Shown here: positions 25,699 through 32,855 of the stretch, piece after piece
How positions within the stretch are numbered: the first letter of the stretch is position 1
Layout: each line of letters begins with the position of its first letter
NCBI GenBank assembly: GCA_020849655.1
Contig: JADLFU010000095.1
Coordinates: 1 to 33,945 of the forward strand
Direction: 5' to 3'
Source of the DNA: Polyangiaceae bacterium
Lineage (GTDB): Bacteria > Myxococcota_A > Polyangia > Polyangiales > Polyangiaceae
Length of the DNA stretch: 33,945 nt
Notes under the pieces: generated by a model
Told to the model about the DNA's origin: nothing
Databases searched by the model: none
The model's input: only the letters and a program-made list of their open reading frames with translations
Program-made: the position numbers and the translations under genes

Positions 25699-27246
25699 TC
25701 AGGGGATGACGGCGGCGCCCACCTCGACGGCGTTCGCGCCGCCGATGACTGTCACCGTGGCGACGCCGCCGACGACGCGCGCGTGCCGCAGCTTGCCGCC
25801 CTTCGTGTACAGGATCTCCGCGTCCGCGCCCGCGAGCCCCGTGACCACGACGGGCGCGGAGGTGACGTCCTGCTCCTGGTCGACCTGGAACACCACGCCC
25901 CACTTGATGCCGTCGAGCTCCGCGGCGTAGATGCGCTGATCGTTGCCGTTCGACTCCAGCCCGTGCCAGGCGACGAGGAGCTTGCCGTTCGCGAGGGGCG
26001 CGGCGCCCACGGTGCGCGAGGTGTACACGTTCTGGCCGCACGCGGGCGGCAGGTAGTCGGCGCCCACCCTCCGGGTCGCGCACACCTGGCTGGTGGGGTT
26101 GCCGCCCCCCTCCACGTAGAGGACGGTCGGGACGTCGTTGGTGACGACGACCGTCGGGCTCACCGTGGGCACCGTGCCGGCGCCCATCACTGGTTTGCTG
26201 GTGCTCCACTGCGCGCCGTCGTGCGTCAGCGCGTAGACGCCGTGATCGTCGCCCGAGTACGCCGCGTACGCGCTCGCTGCCCCGACGGCGACGCTGGCCA
26301 CGGAGTCGCCGAAGGCCTGGGGGACGTCGGTGCCGAGCGGCCCCGCGGTGGGCAACCCTCCCGCGGCCGTGTACACCGCGCCGTAGTGGCGCGCGTCGGA
26401 GCCGAGGTACGCGATCGCCAGCCTCGCGCCGTCCGGGGTCGCCGAGAGCGAGGGACCGTCCGTCGCGTTGGGGAACCCCGGCAGCGGCGCGAACGTCGAC
26501 AGCGATCCCGCCGACCAGGTCGCCGCGACGAGCGCGCTCGACGGTTGCCGCGCGACGACGAGCGCGCCGGTCCCGCTGCGGGCCACGCCGGCCCGGCCCG
26601 CGAGGACCGTCGAGCCCGCGGGCGTCTCGACCCAGCCCGCGGCGTCTGTGAACGTCGCGACGTACGGCGGCGCCGAGGACTGCGTGACGACAGCGACGAC
26701 GCGCGGCCCCGTCGCCGCCCCGCCGCTGCCCGCCGCCCCCGCGGCGCCTGCCGTGACAGCACCTCCCGAGCCTGACCCACCCGCGGATCCTCCCGAGCCT
26801 GACACCCCGGCGAATCCTCCCGAGCCTGACGTCCCAGCGGAGCCTCCCGAGCCTGACGTCCCGGCAGAACCTCCCGCTCCTGACGTCCCCGCAGATCCTC
26901 CCGTTCCTGACGTCCCCGCAGATCCTCCCGAGCCTGACTCCCCCGCGGCGCCTGCGGAACCTGACCCCCCCGCGGCGCCTCCCGAGCCTGATTCGCCCGC
27001 GACGCCTCCCGAGCCTGACTCGCCCGCGACGCCTCCCGAGCCTGACTCGCCTGCCTGGCCGGCCGCGCCCGCCCCGCCTTGCGCCGCGCCGGCGCTCGCG
27101 GGGACGCCCGCCGCGCCCGCGGTGGCGCCGCCCGCGCCGCTCGTCGCGCCGCTCGTCGGGGGGTCTTCGGTGAGCGCCCCGCCGGAGGCGCACGCGGTGA
27201 CGAGGACGAGCGAGGCGAGGAGGTGCGAGGCGCGCATCGGCCGCAT
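25699..27246 (-). CDS. Lipoprotein with 27-bp-repeat stalk and propeller-like C-terminal domain
   Basis: A 515-residue protein. The signal peptide 'HLLASLVLVTAC' has an acceptable lipobox (V-T-A-C). The next 150 residues are Gly/Ser/Ala, including eleven 9-residue units of the type A-G-E/T-S-G-S-G-G-V/S encoded by a 27-bp minisatellite. The C-terminal 340 residues form repeated strands ('LVVARQPSSALVAATWSAGS', 'ARLAIAYLGSDARHYGAVYT', 'VVVTNDVPTVLYVEGGG', 'KLLVAWHGLESN', 'AEILYTKGGKLRHARVV') with the spacing of a beta-propeller such as sialidase/BNR-like folds. It is presumably held away from the membrane on the flexible stalk. The function is unknown. ATGs at 27246 and 27237 are both possible. 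It is last in a co-directional run behind the oxidoreductase gene. Confidence 0.82.
   Translation of the reverse strand: MRPMRASHLLASLVLVTACASGGALTEDPPTSGATSGAGGATAGAAGVPASAGAAQGGAGAAGQAGESGSGGVAGESGSGGVAGESGSGGAAGGSGSAGAAGESGSGGSAGTSGTGGSAGTSGAGGSAGTSGSGGSAGTSGSGGFAGVSGSGGSAGGSGSGGAVTAGAAGAAGSGGAATGPRVVAVVTQSSAPPYVATFTDAAGWVETPAGSTVLAGRAGVARSGTGALVVARQPSSALVAATWSAGSLSTFAPLPGFPNATDGPSLSATPDGARLAIAYLGSDARHYGAVYTAAGGLPTAGPLGTDVPQAFGDSVASVAVGAASAYAAYSGDDHGVYALTHDGAQWSTSKPVMGAGTVPTVSPTVVVTNDVPTVLYVEGGGNPTSQVCATRRVGADYLPPACGQNVYTSRTVGAAPLANGKLLVAWHGLESNGNDQRIYAAELDGIKWGVVFQVDQEQDVTSAPVVVTGLAGADAEILYTKGGKLRHARVVGGVATVTVIGGANAVEVGAAVIP
26758..27054 (-). repeat. Eleven-unit 27-bp minisatellite coding for the lipoprotein stalk
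   Basis: Eleven in-frame units, each coding nine residues (A-G-x-S-G-x-G-G-x with variations), 297 bp in all. Two adjacent units near 27000-27054 are almost identical at DNA level, which suggests recent duplication. Because 27 is a multiple of three, copy-number change would lengthen or shorten the stalk without breaking the frame. Confidence 0.85.
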
Positions 27247-27277
27247 TGTCCCGCCGATCTCTCGCGCCTACCAGGGG

Positions 27278-28258
27278 TCAGACGCGCAGGAGCACCTTGC
27301 CGAACGACTCGTTGGACGCGACGCGCGCGTGCGCGGCCGCCGCGTCCTCCAGCGGGAACACGGCGTCCACCGACGGCCGGACGACGCCCCGCGCGAGCCA
27401 GGGCGCGAGCGTCCGCGACAGCAGCCGGGCCGCCTCGATCTTCTCCTCGAGCGGCCGGGAGCGCAGCACGGTGCCGATCAGCTCGGCGCGCAGCGACAGG
27501 ACCGCGCCGAGATCCACCTCCGCCGTGCGCCCCGCGGTGAGGCCGACCAGCACCACCCGGCCGCGCGGGGCGAGCGCGCGCAGCGTCTCGGGCAGGTACG
27601 CGCCGCCGACGAGATCGAGCACGACGTCGACGCCCGCGCCGCCGCACCGCGCCCGCACCTCGTCGGCGAAGCGCCCCTCGCGCGGCACGACGCCGTGATC
27701 GAGGCCGAGCGCGCGGCACCGCTCGAGCTTGTCGGGCGTGCGCGACGTGCCGACGACGAGGCAGCCGAGCGCGCGCGCGATCTGCGCGCCGGCCGTGCCG
27801 ACGCCGCTGCCCGCCGCGTGCACGAGCACCCGCTCGCCCGGCGCGAGCCGCCCCCGCACCGCGAGCGCGTCGTACGCCGTGACGAAGGCCTCCGGCACCG
27901 CGCCCGCCTCCTCGTCGGAGAGCTCGGCGGGCGTGGCCGACAGCTCGCGCGCGTGCACGACGACGTGCTCGGCGTACGCGCCGCCCGCGACGATGCCCAT
28001 CACGCGGTCGCCCTCGCGCCAGCCGTCGACGCCCGCGCCGAGCGCGTCGATCACGCCCGCGTACTCGAGCCCCGGGACGTCGGCCGGCGCGCCCCTCGGC
28101 GCGGGGTAGAGGCCGAGCCGCTGCAGCAGATCGGCGCGGTTCACGCCGGCGAACGCCACGCGGACCCGCGCGTGGCCCGGTGGGGGCTCCGGGGTCGGGA
28201 CGTCTCGCAGGGCGAGCACCTCGGGGCCACCAGGGCGGGTCACGACGATCGCGCGCAT
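27278..28258 (-). CDS. NADPH:quinone oxidoreductase-like protein (medium-chain dehydrogenase/reductase)
   Basis: A 326-residue protein with the MDR fold: 'MRAIVVTRPGGPEVLALRDV' at the start, 'VAFAGVNRADLLQRLGLYP' (the N-R-A-D-x-x-Q-R block of quinone oxidoreductases), and a nucleotide-binding segment 'VLVHAAGSGVGTAGAQIARALG' with the A-x-x-G-x-x-G pattern that favours NADPH. Catalytic and structural zinc Cys sets are absent, as in QOR/PIG3-type members. It probably reduces quinones or reactive enones in the cytoplasm. It follows ada by 25 bases and may be co-transcribed with it in a chemical-stress cluster. The start is ATG 28258. Confidence 0.9.
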   Translation of the reverse strand: MRAIVVTRPGGPEVLALRDVPTPEPPPGHARVRVAFAGVNRADLLQRLGLYPAPRGAPADVPGLEYAGVIDALGAGVDGWREGDRVMGIVAGGAYAEHVVVHARELSATPAELSDEEAGAVPEAFVTAYDALAVRGRLAPGERVLVHAAGSGVGTAGAQIARALGCLVVGTSRTPDKLERCRALGLDHGVVPREGRFADEVRARCGGAGVDVVLDLVGGAYLPETLRALAPRGRVVLVGLTAGRTAEVDLGAVLSLRAELIGTVLRSRPLEEKIEAARLLSRTLAPWLARGVVRPSVDAVFPLEDAAAAHARVASNESFGKVLLRV

Positions 28259-28283
28259 GCCCGTGCGTACCGCGGCGACGGCG

Positions 28284-29348
28284 TCAGCGCGAGCGCCGCC
28301 CGGCCGCGCGCTCACGCTCGAGCAGCGCGCGCTTGCGAGGGACGCCCCACCGGTACCCCGCGAGGCCCCCGTCGCCTCGCACGACGCGGTGGCAAGGGAT
28401 GGCGACCGCGAGCGGGTTCGCGGCGCACGCGGCCGCGACGGCGCGCGCGGCCCGCGGCGCCCCGACGCGCGACGCGAGCGCCGCGTAGGTGATGGTCTCG
28501 CCCGGAGGCAGCGCGCGGAGCGCGGCCCACACGCGCTGCTGGAACGCGGTGCCGCGCACGTCGAGCGGCAGCCCGTGATCCTCGCGCGGCCGCTCGACCA
28601 GGGCGACGACGCGCGCGAGCACGCTGACCGCGGGGTCACCGCCCTCGCGCAGCTGGGCCCTGGAGAACCGCCCGCGCAGCTCCGCGCGGACGCTCGCCGC
28701 TGTGTCTCCCAGCAGGATCGCGCACGGCCCGCGCTCGGTCGCCGCCACCAGCACCACGCCGAGCGAGCAGCGCGCCGTCGCGTACGCCAGCGCCTCGCCC
28801 TCTCCCTTCCTCCGCGCGCGCGACGGCGCCATCGCGCGGGCGGCCAGATCGTCCGAGTAGTACCGCCCGCTCGACGAGAAGCCGGCCTCGTGCAGCGCGG
28901 TGGTGACGCAGGCGCCCCGTGACAGCGCCGCGGCCGCCCGCTCGCTGCGCAGGCGCGCCGCGTACTGCCGGGGCGTCACGCCCGTCAGCGCCCTGAACAG
29001 TCGATGCAAGTGAAACGGACTGGCGCCGATCCGCGCCGCCAGCTCGGCGAGGCTCGGAGGATCGATCTCCTCCTCGAGCGCGCGACACGCCGCTGTCACG
29101 ATCCGCGCCGCGCGCGCGTCGGGCGACTCGCCGTCGGGCCGACAGCGGAGGCACGGACGGAACCCCGCGCGCACGGCCGACGCGAGCTCGTCGAAGAACG
29201 TGACGTGCGCTCGCTTCGGCAAGCGCGCGCCGCACGACGGGCGGCACACGATCCCGGTCGTCAGGACCGCGTAGAAGAACTCCCCGTCCGCGCGGCGATC
29301 GCGCGCCGCGACCGCCCTCCATCGCTCGTCGTCGCTCGCTCGGCTCAT
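28284..29348 (-). CDS. ada: Ada, bifunctional methylation-response regulator and O6-alkylguanine-DNA alkyltransferase
   Basis: 354 residues in the full Ada layout. In the N-terminal Ada domain, zinc Cys35, Cys39, Cys66 and Cys69 lie in 'TGIVCRPSCGAR' and 'FRPCLRCRPDG'; Cys35 is the methyl-phosphotriester acceptor by position. An AraC-type helix-turn-helix region follows at about 85-175 ('LAELAARIGASPFHLHRLF'). The C-terminal alkyltransferase domain has the active site 'AIPCHRV' (Cys319) and 'GGLAGYRWG'. All key residues are intact. In known systems methylation of the N-terminal Cys turns the protein into an activator of alkylation-repair genes. The start is ATG 29348 behind a GAGAG. I did not find a clear Ada box upstream. 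It sits between an SDR and an MDR gene on the same strand. Confidence 0.95.
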   Translation of the reverse strand: MSRASDDERWRAVAARDRRADGEFFYAVLTTGIVCRPSCGARLPKRAHVTFFDELASAVRAGFRPCLRCRPDGESPDARAARIVTAACRALEEEIDPPSLAELAARIGASPFHLHRLFRALTGVTPRQYAARLRSERAAAALSRGACVTTALHEAGFSSSGRYYSDDLAARAMAPSRARRKGEGEALAYATARCSLGVVLVAATERGPCAILLGDTAASVRAELRGRFSRAQLREGGDPAVSVLARVVALVERPREDHGLPLDVRGTAFQQRVWAALRALPPGETITYAALASRVGAPRAARAVAAACAANPLAVAIPCHRVVRGDGGLAGYRWGVPRKRALLERERAAGRRSR

Positions 29349-29404
29349 CTCTCGGTGCGTAGCCTGCGCGCGGCGGGCCCGCGCTCCGCCGCTTGCCGTC
29401 GAAC

Positions 29405-30208
29405 TCACTCGCCGGTCACGCGGCGGATCATGCGCCCCGCGAGCTGCGAGGCCACCCCGCGCGGCAGCGCGCGCGTCGCCAAGACTGACAGCCGGTTGTG
29501 CGCGCCGGGGACCACGATCGCGCGCCGGCCGAGGGCGTCGAGCCCGTCACGCGCGACGTCGCGGGGGTTCATCAGCCCGAGCGGCACCTTCGCGGGATCG
29601 ACGCCCGTGCGCGCGGGCCCCTCGGTGTCGGTGCCGCCCGGGCACAGCGCGACGACGTCCACTCCATGGGGCGCGAGCTCGAAGTGCAGCGCCTCCGCGA
29701 GCAGCAGATCGAACGCCTTCGTGGCGGCGTAGACGGCCGTCCGCGGCGTGCCCTGGAACGCCGCGGTCGACGACGTGATCAGCAGGCCGCCCCTGCCGCG
29801 CGCGAGCAGCCGCGGCGCGAACGCGTGGCACAGGAGCGCGGTCGCGCGGCAGTTGAGATCGATCATCCGCGCGAGCTGGGCGCGGTCGGCGGTGAGGAAG
29901 GGCCCCTTGTCGCCGAACCCCGCGTTCGCAGCGACGAGCCCGATCGGCAGGTCGCGGGTCCGCGCGTCGAGCTCGTCGATCGCGATCTCGTCCGAGAGAT
30001 CGATCGCGAGCTCGACCGCGCCGACCCCGTGATCCCGCCGGAGCCCCGCCGCGAGCTCGGCGAGGCGCTCCTTCCTGCGCGCGACGATCGCGACCGACAC
30101 CCCGCGGGCCGCGAGCTCCCGCGCGAGCGCCTCGCCGATGCCCGAGGACGCGCCGGTGACGAGCGCCCACGGGCCGTAGTCTCCCTGAAAATCTCGAACT
30201 CGCGCCAC
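29405..30208 (-). CDS. Short-chain dehydrogenase/reductase
   Basis: A 267-residue classical SDR. The cofactor motif TGASSGIG lies at 18-25, 'NAG' at 95-97, the catalytic Ser in 'LLITSSTAAF' (about 146-147) and Tyr160-x3-Lys164 in 'YAATK'. 'VARRKERL' after the second strand favours NADP(H). The 'PGGTDTEG' block and the hydrophobic C-terminal end are like the DltE/YqjQ-type branch, which reduces keto groups of varied substrates. The GTG at 30208 was chosen because it directly precedes the domain and lies 5 bases behind a TAGCGT box. The long open frame further upstream on this strand is a shadow of the genes opposite. It is first of the SDR-ada-MDR-lipoprotein run. Confidence 0.9.
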   Translation of the reverse strand: MARVRDFQGDYGPWALVTGASSGIGEALARELAARGVSVAIVARRKERLAELAAGLRRDHGVGAVELAIDLSDEIAIDELDARTRDLPIGLVAANAGFGDKGPFLTADRAQLARMIDLNCRATALLCHAFAPRLLARGRGGLLITSSTAAFQGTPRTAVYAATKAFDLLLAEALHFELAPHGVDVVALCPGGTDTEGPARTGVDPAKVPLGLMNPRDVARDGLDALGRRAIVVPGAHNRLSVLATRALPRGVASQLAGRMIRRVTGE

Positions 30209-30213
30209 GCCCC

Positions 30214-30219
30214 ACGCTA
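30214..30219 (-). promoter_or_regulatory. Candidate -10 box TAGCGT for a leaderless start
   Basis: On the minus strand TAGCGT ends 5 bp before the GTG at 30208. Together with the gene divergence here, this marks the promoter of the SDR-ada-MDR run. Confidence 0.35.
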
Positions 30220-30284
30220 CTACGCGGCGACGACGGCGAGCCGTCGCGAGCAGAAATTGTCGGTCGACGTGTCGATCCGGGCCG

Positions 30285-30320
30285 GGGTCGATCGTCGTAG
30301 ACCGAGCGCGGGTCGATCGT
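30285..30320 (+). promoter_or_regulatory. Direct repeat GGGTCGATCGT x2, candidate operator
   Basis: GGGTCGATCGT occurs at 30285-30295 and again at 30310-30320, 25 bp apart, between the divergent SDR and YCII genes. The core TCGATCGT holds a TCGA/CGATCG palindrome, so each copy could bind a dimer. No regulator gene is adjacent. Confidence 0.3.
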
Positions 30321-30346
30321 GACCCGGCGGAACCCAGGAGATCTCG

Positions 30347-31081
30347 ATGAAATTCATGGCCATGCACAAGCACGACGCGCACACCGAGGCCGGGAGGCTC
30401 CCGACGCCCGAGTTCATGCAGAGGATGGGCGCCTACATCGGGGCGATGGCCGCGAGCGGGCAGCTCGTGGAGGGCGAGGGCCTCGGGGCGACGAAGACTC
30501 GATCGCGCGTCTCGATCCGCGAGGGGCGCGCCACCGTCGCGCACGGCCCCTACGCCGGCCGGGGCAACGAGCTGCCCGCCAGCGTCGCGAAGATCGCGAC
30601 GGCGTCGCGAGAGGAGGCCATCGCGTGGGCCACCGCGCTCGGGCGCGAGCTCGGCGGGGACGTGGAGCTCGAGGTGGGCAAGATCACCGAACCCTGGGAT
30701 CTCGGCCTCGCCCCCGCGCCCCCCGGCGCGCCAGAGAGGTACCTGGTCATCAACAAGATCACTGGCGCCCCCGAGGCCGACCGGCTGCCGGCCCTCGTGG
30801 GCGCGGCGGCCCGCGTCACGGCGCCCGCGACGGTGCTGGCCGAGATCGTCCTCACGCCGACGTCGCAGGGCAAGCGGATCGTCACCCGGGGCGCGAGCCG
30901 CTCCGTGGTCGACGGCCCGTTCACGGAGTCGAAGGAGCTGATCGGCGGCTACGCCGTCCTCGAGATGACCTCGATGGAAGCCTGCCTCGCCTCCTGCCTC
31001 GAGTACTGCGACATCCTGCGGACGGGCGGCGGCGACGTGGAGATCGATCTCCGCCCGCTGCACGCGCTCGTGGCGCGCTGA
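30347..31081 (+). CDS. Two-domain YCII/DGPF-family protein
   Basis: A 244-residue cytoplasmic protein made of two YCII-like domains. The second (about 125-244) has the family hallmark 'VVDGPFTESKELIGGYAVLE'. The first (about 1-115) aligns in layout ('QLVEGEGLGATKTRSRV', then 'VAHGPYAGRGNELPASVAKI') but the DGPF block has become HGPY, so it may have lost its catalytic or binding role. YCII domains form dimers, and here a tandem copy may replace the dimer. Members are often encoded beside ECF sigma factors, but none is visible here. AGGAG (30336-30340) precedes ATG 30347 well. The function of the family is poorly known. Confidence 0.85.
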   Translation: MKFMAMHKHDAHTEAGRLPTPEFMQRMGAYIGAMAASGQLVEGEGLGATKTRSRVSIREGRATVAHGPYAGRGNELPASVAKIATASREEAIAWATALGRELGGDVELEVGKITEPWDLGLAPAPPGAPERYLVINKITGAPEADRLPALVGAAARVTAPATVLAEIVLTPTSQGKRIVTRGASRSVVDGPFTESKELIGGYAVLEMTSMEACLASCLEYCDILRTGGGDVEIDLRPLHALVAR

Positions 31082-31169
31082 CAGGGAAGGGGACGAGCGC
31101 CTGCGCGCCTCGCTCTGCTGCTGCCGGGGGAGAGGACGACGCAGACGCTGCGAACACCCTTCCAAGAGC

Positions 31170-31184
31170 GCCGCACCGTGCGGC
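31170..31184. terminator. Perfect hairpin GCCGCA-CCG-TGCGGC
   Basis: A 6-bp perfect stem with a 3-base loop, 88 bases after the YCII stop and 79 bases before the next promoter. It could end the YCII transcript. There is no U-tract. Confidence 0.3.
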
Positions 31185-31262
31185 ATCGACATCCATGGAT
31201 GAACCCTCCGACGGAATCGCTGCGATCGCCTGCGATCACGAAGGCTCCAGCGGTCGCGCATC

Positions 31263-31291
31263 TTGACACAGCGCAAGCCGCTTGGTCTCAT
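31263..31291 (+). promoter_or_regulatory. Near-consensus promoter TTGACA-N17-TCTCAT
   Basis: TTGACA at 31263-31268 is a perfect -35 box. After 17 bp comes TCTCAT (31286-31291), matching four of six -10 positions. Transcription would begin at about 31298, right at the ATG 31299, giving a leaderless mRNA. A TGCGATC pair 10 bp apart (31221, 31231) lies about 30 bp further upstream and could be an activator site. Confidence 0.6.
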
Positions 31292-31298
31292 CCAGACC

Positions 31299-32654
31299 AT
31301 GAGCAGCTCCTCGCGACTTGGGTTCGGATCGTGGCTCCTCCTCGCGTTCACTGCAGCGCTTTGCGCGTGCGGCGGGGACGACGAACAGTCCCCCACCCAG
31401 GCGGCGACGGCCGGCTCCGGAGGCGGCACGGCCGGAGGCGCCGGCAAGGCGGGGAGCAACGGTGCCACAGCCGGGAGCGCCGGTGCCACGGCGGGGAGCG
31501 CCGGTGCCACGGCCGGGAGCGCCGGTGCCACGGCGGGGAGCGCCGGTGCCACCGCGGGGAGCGCCGGTTCCACAGCCGGGAGCGCCGGTTCCACAGCCGG
31601 GAGCGCCGGCGCCACCGCGGGGAGCGGGGGCGCGGCGGCTGGCAGCGGAGGTTCCACCGCGGGGACCGGGGGTTCGACGGCCGGCAGCGGCGGCTCCGCC
31701 GGTGGCAGCGGCGGCAGCGCGGGCGGTCAGTCGGCGTCGGCGAACATCTCGGCCGCAAGCGGCGGCAAGCTCGTCGTCGGCGGCGCGACGCTGCTGTTCG
31801 GCCCGAAGGTCGTCGCGGCCGATCTGACCGTCACCGGGTCGTCCGGCGACGTCGCGTCGGGCACGCCGCGCTCCTCGGAGCTGCGCGGCAAGGTGTACGA
31901 GTTCGGGCCGAGCGGCACGAAGTTCGACAAGGCGGTGCTGATCCGGCTGCCGCTCCCCGGCAGCGTGCCCAGCGGCAAGCAGTGGAACGTCGCGTGGCTC
32001 GACGCCGCCGCTGGCAAGTGGGTCCCGCTGCCGACGGTCATCACGAGCGAGGGCGCGGTGTCGATGACGAACCACTTCACGCAGTTCACGCTGCTCGAAC
32101 AGCCGCTGCTCGACGTCTCCGGGGGCTGCAACGTCGCCGCGCCCTGCGGCGGCGCGCTCGGCTCGCACTACGATCTCGGCGCGGCGTGCTTCACAGGGAA
32201 TCCGCCGATGTCGGGGCCGCTGCCGTTCTGTGCGACGGGGAGCCTGTCGCAGGCCGAGGCCCACACGACGGGGATCTTCGACTTCGACGACGCGACGAAG
32301 GGGGTCTACCAGGCGATCGTCCTGGGCCTGTTCACGCGCATGGACCTCGAGCCGGCGTGCCTCGGGGCGATCACCGCGATCACGGGGCCCGTCACGAAGT
32401 GCACGGATCTCGAGGCCTCGCTCGGTTCCGCGTTCAAGGCGTCGCTCTTCTGCGGGGGCGATCCCGCGAGCAAGTGCACCTGCTTCGCGCCGTCGACGTT
32501 CGCCGAGTCCATCCACACCGGCACGTACTCGACGAACGGCAACACGCTGACGCTCACCGACGCGAAGGGCTCGGTGGACACGGACTACTGCGTGTCCGGC
32601 GGCGTGCTCGACGTCGACGACGGCGGAACCTACGAATTCAAGTTCACGCCGTGA
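31299..32654 (+). CDS. Lipoprotein with 21-bp-repeat stalk and ZU5-like domain
   Basis: A 451-residue protein. The signal peptide ends 'AFTAALCACGGDD' with lipobox L-C-A-C (lipid Cys24). About 120 residues of G-A-T-A-G-S-A-type repeats follow. Next is a ZU5/GAIN-like beta domain: 'GGKLVVGGATLLFGPKVVAA', then 'GKVYEFGPSGTKFDKAVLIR' and 'WVPLPTVITSEGAVSMTNHF'. This fold is used in bacterial surface proteins for assembly or self-cleavage. A C-terminal Cys-rich domain of about 160 residues ends 'TLTLTDAKGSVDTDYCVSGG', reminiscent of a lipocalin-like strand end. It is probably on the cell surface. ATG 31299 was chosen because the open frame before it is the promoter (TTGACA). The function is unknown. 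Confidence 0.85.
   Translation: MSSSSRLGFGSWLLLAFTAALCACGGDDEQSPTQAATAGSGGGTAGGAGKAGSNGATAGSAGATAGSAGATAGSAGATAGSAGATAGSAGSTAGSAGSTAGSAGATAGSGGAAAGSGGSTAGTGGSTAGSGGSAGGSGGSAGGQSASANISAASGGKLVVGGATLLFGPKVVAADLTVTGSSGDVASGTPRSSELRGKVYEFGPSGTKFDKAVLIRLPLPGSVPSGKQWNVAWLDAAAGKWVPLPTVITSEGAVSMTNHFTQFTLLEQPLLDVSGGCNVAAPCGGALGSHYDLGAACFTGNPPMSGPLPFCATGSLSQAEAHTTGIFDFDDATKGVYQAIVLGLFTRMDLEPACLGAITAITGPVTKCTDLEASLGSAFKASLFCGGDPASKCTCFAPSTFAESIHTGTYSTNGNTLTLTDAKGSVDTDYCVSGGVLDVDDGGTYEFKFTP
31461..31628 (+). repeat. Eight-unit 21-bp minisatellite coding for the lipoprotein stalk
   Basis: Eight consecutive 21-bp units, each coding G-A/S-T-A-G-S-A/G, differ at only a few third-position sites (for example CACAGCC/CACGGCG/CACCGCG). 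Degenerate units continue to about 31730. The frame is kept when copies are gained or lost, so stalk length can vary. Confidence 0.9.
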
Positions 32655-32661
32655 CCACGTG

Positions 32662-32690
32662 CGACGCGGCGCGAGTGCCACGCGCCGTCG
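32662..32690 (+). terminator. Candidate terminator hairpin after the ZU5-like lipoprotein gene
   Basis: CGAC-GC-GGCGCG (32662-32673) pairs with CGCGCC-GTCG (32681-32690) around a 7-base loop with a 2-base bulge. A second small hairpin, CGCG-GCTT-CGCG (32689-32700), follows. It begins 8 bases after the stop codon. There is no U-tract, as is common at high GC. Confidence 0.4.
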
Positions 32691-32831
32691 CGGCTTCGCG
32701 AACCGGCCAGGGACGGCACGGCAGCGATCGGAAAGGCTCAGCTTCTGGCGAATCGAGCTCGACGAACGCGTGAAGCGCGCCCTCCGCGAGATCCCATCAA
32801 CCTCACCTTGCCCGCTCGCGCTGACAGTGAA

Positions 32832-32851
32832 GGGGCCCTCCGGCGAGCCCC
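32832..32851 (-). terminator. Weak hairpin after the minus-strand surface protein gene
   Basis: GGGGC (32832-32836) and GCCCC (32847-32851) form a 5-bp stem with a 10-base loop, just downstream of the minus-strand stop at 32856. Confidence 0.2.
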
Positions 32852-32855
32852 CGCG

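Noticed and set aside
26758-27054. 27-bp repeats considered as a CRISPR array
   Set aside because: The units are directly adjacent with no spacers and code in frame for a Gly/Ser-rich stalk.
23558-27193. 1,211-codon open frame on the minus strand across the permease, barrel and lipoprotein region
   Set aside because: It runs antisense to several real genes and has the composition of a shadow.
31263-31298. TTG 31263 as start of the ZU5-like lipoprotein
   Set aside because: This TTG is the beginning of a perfect TTGACA -35 box. ATG 31299 gives a normal lipoprotein signal peptide.
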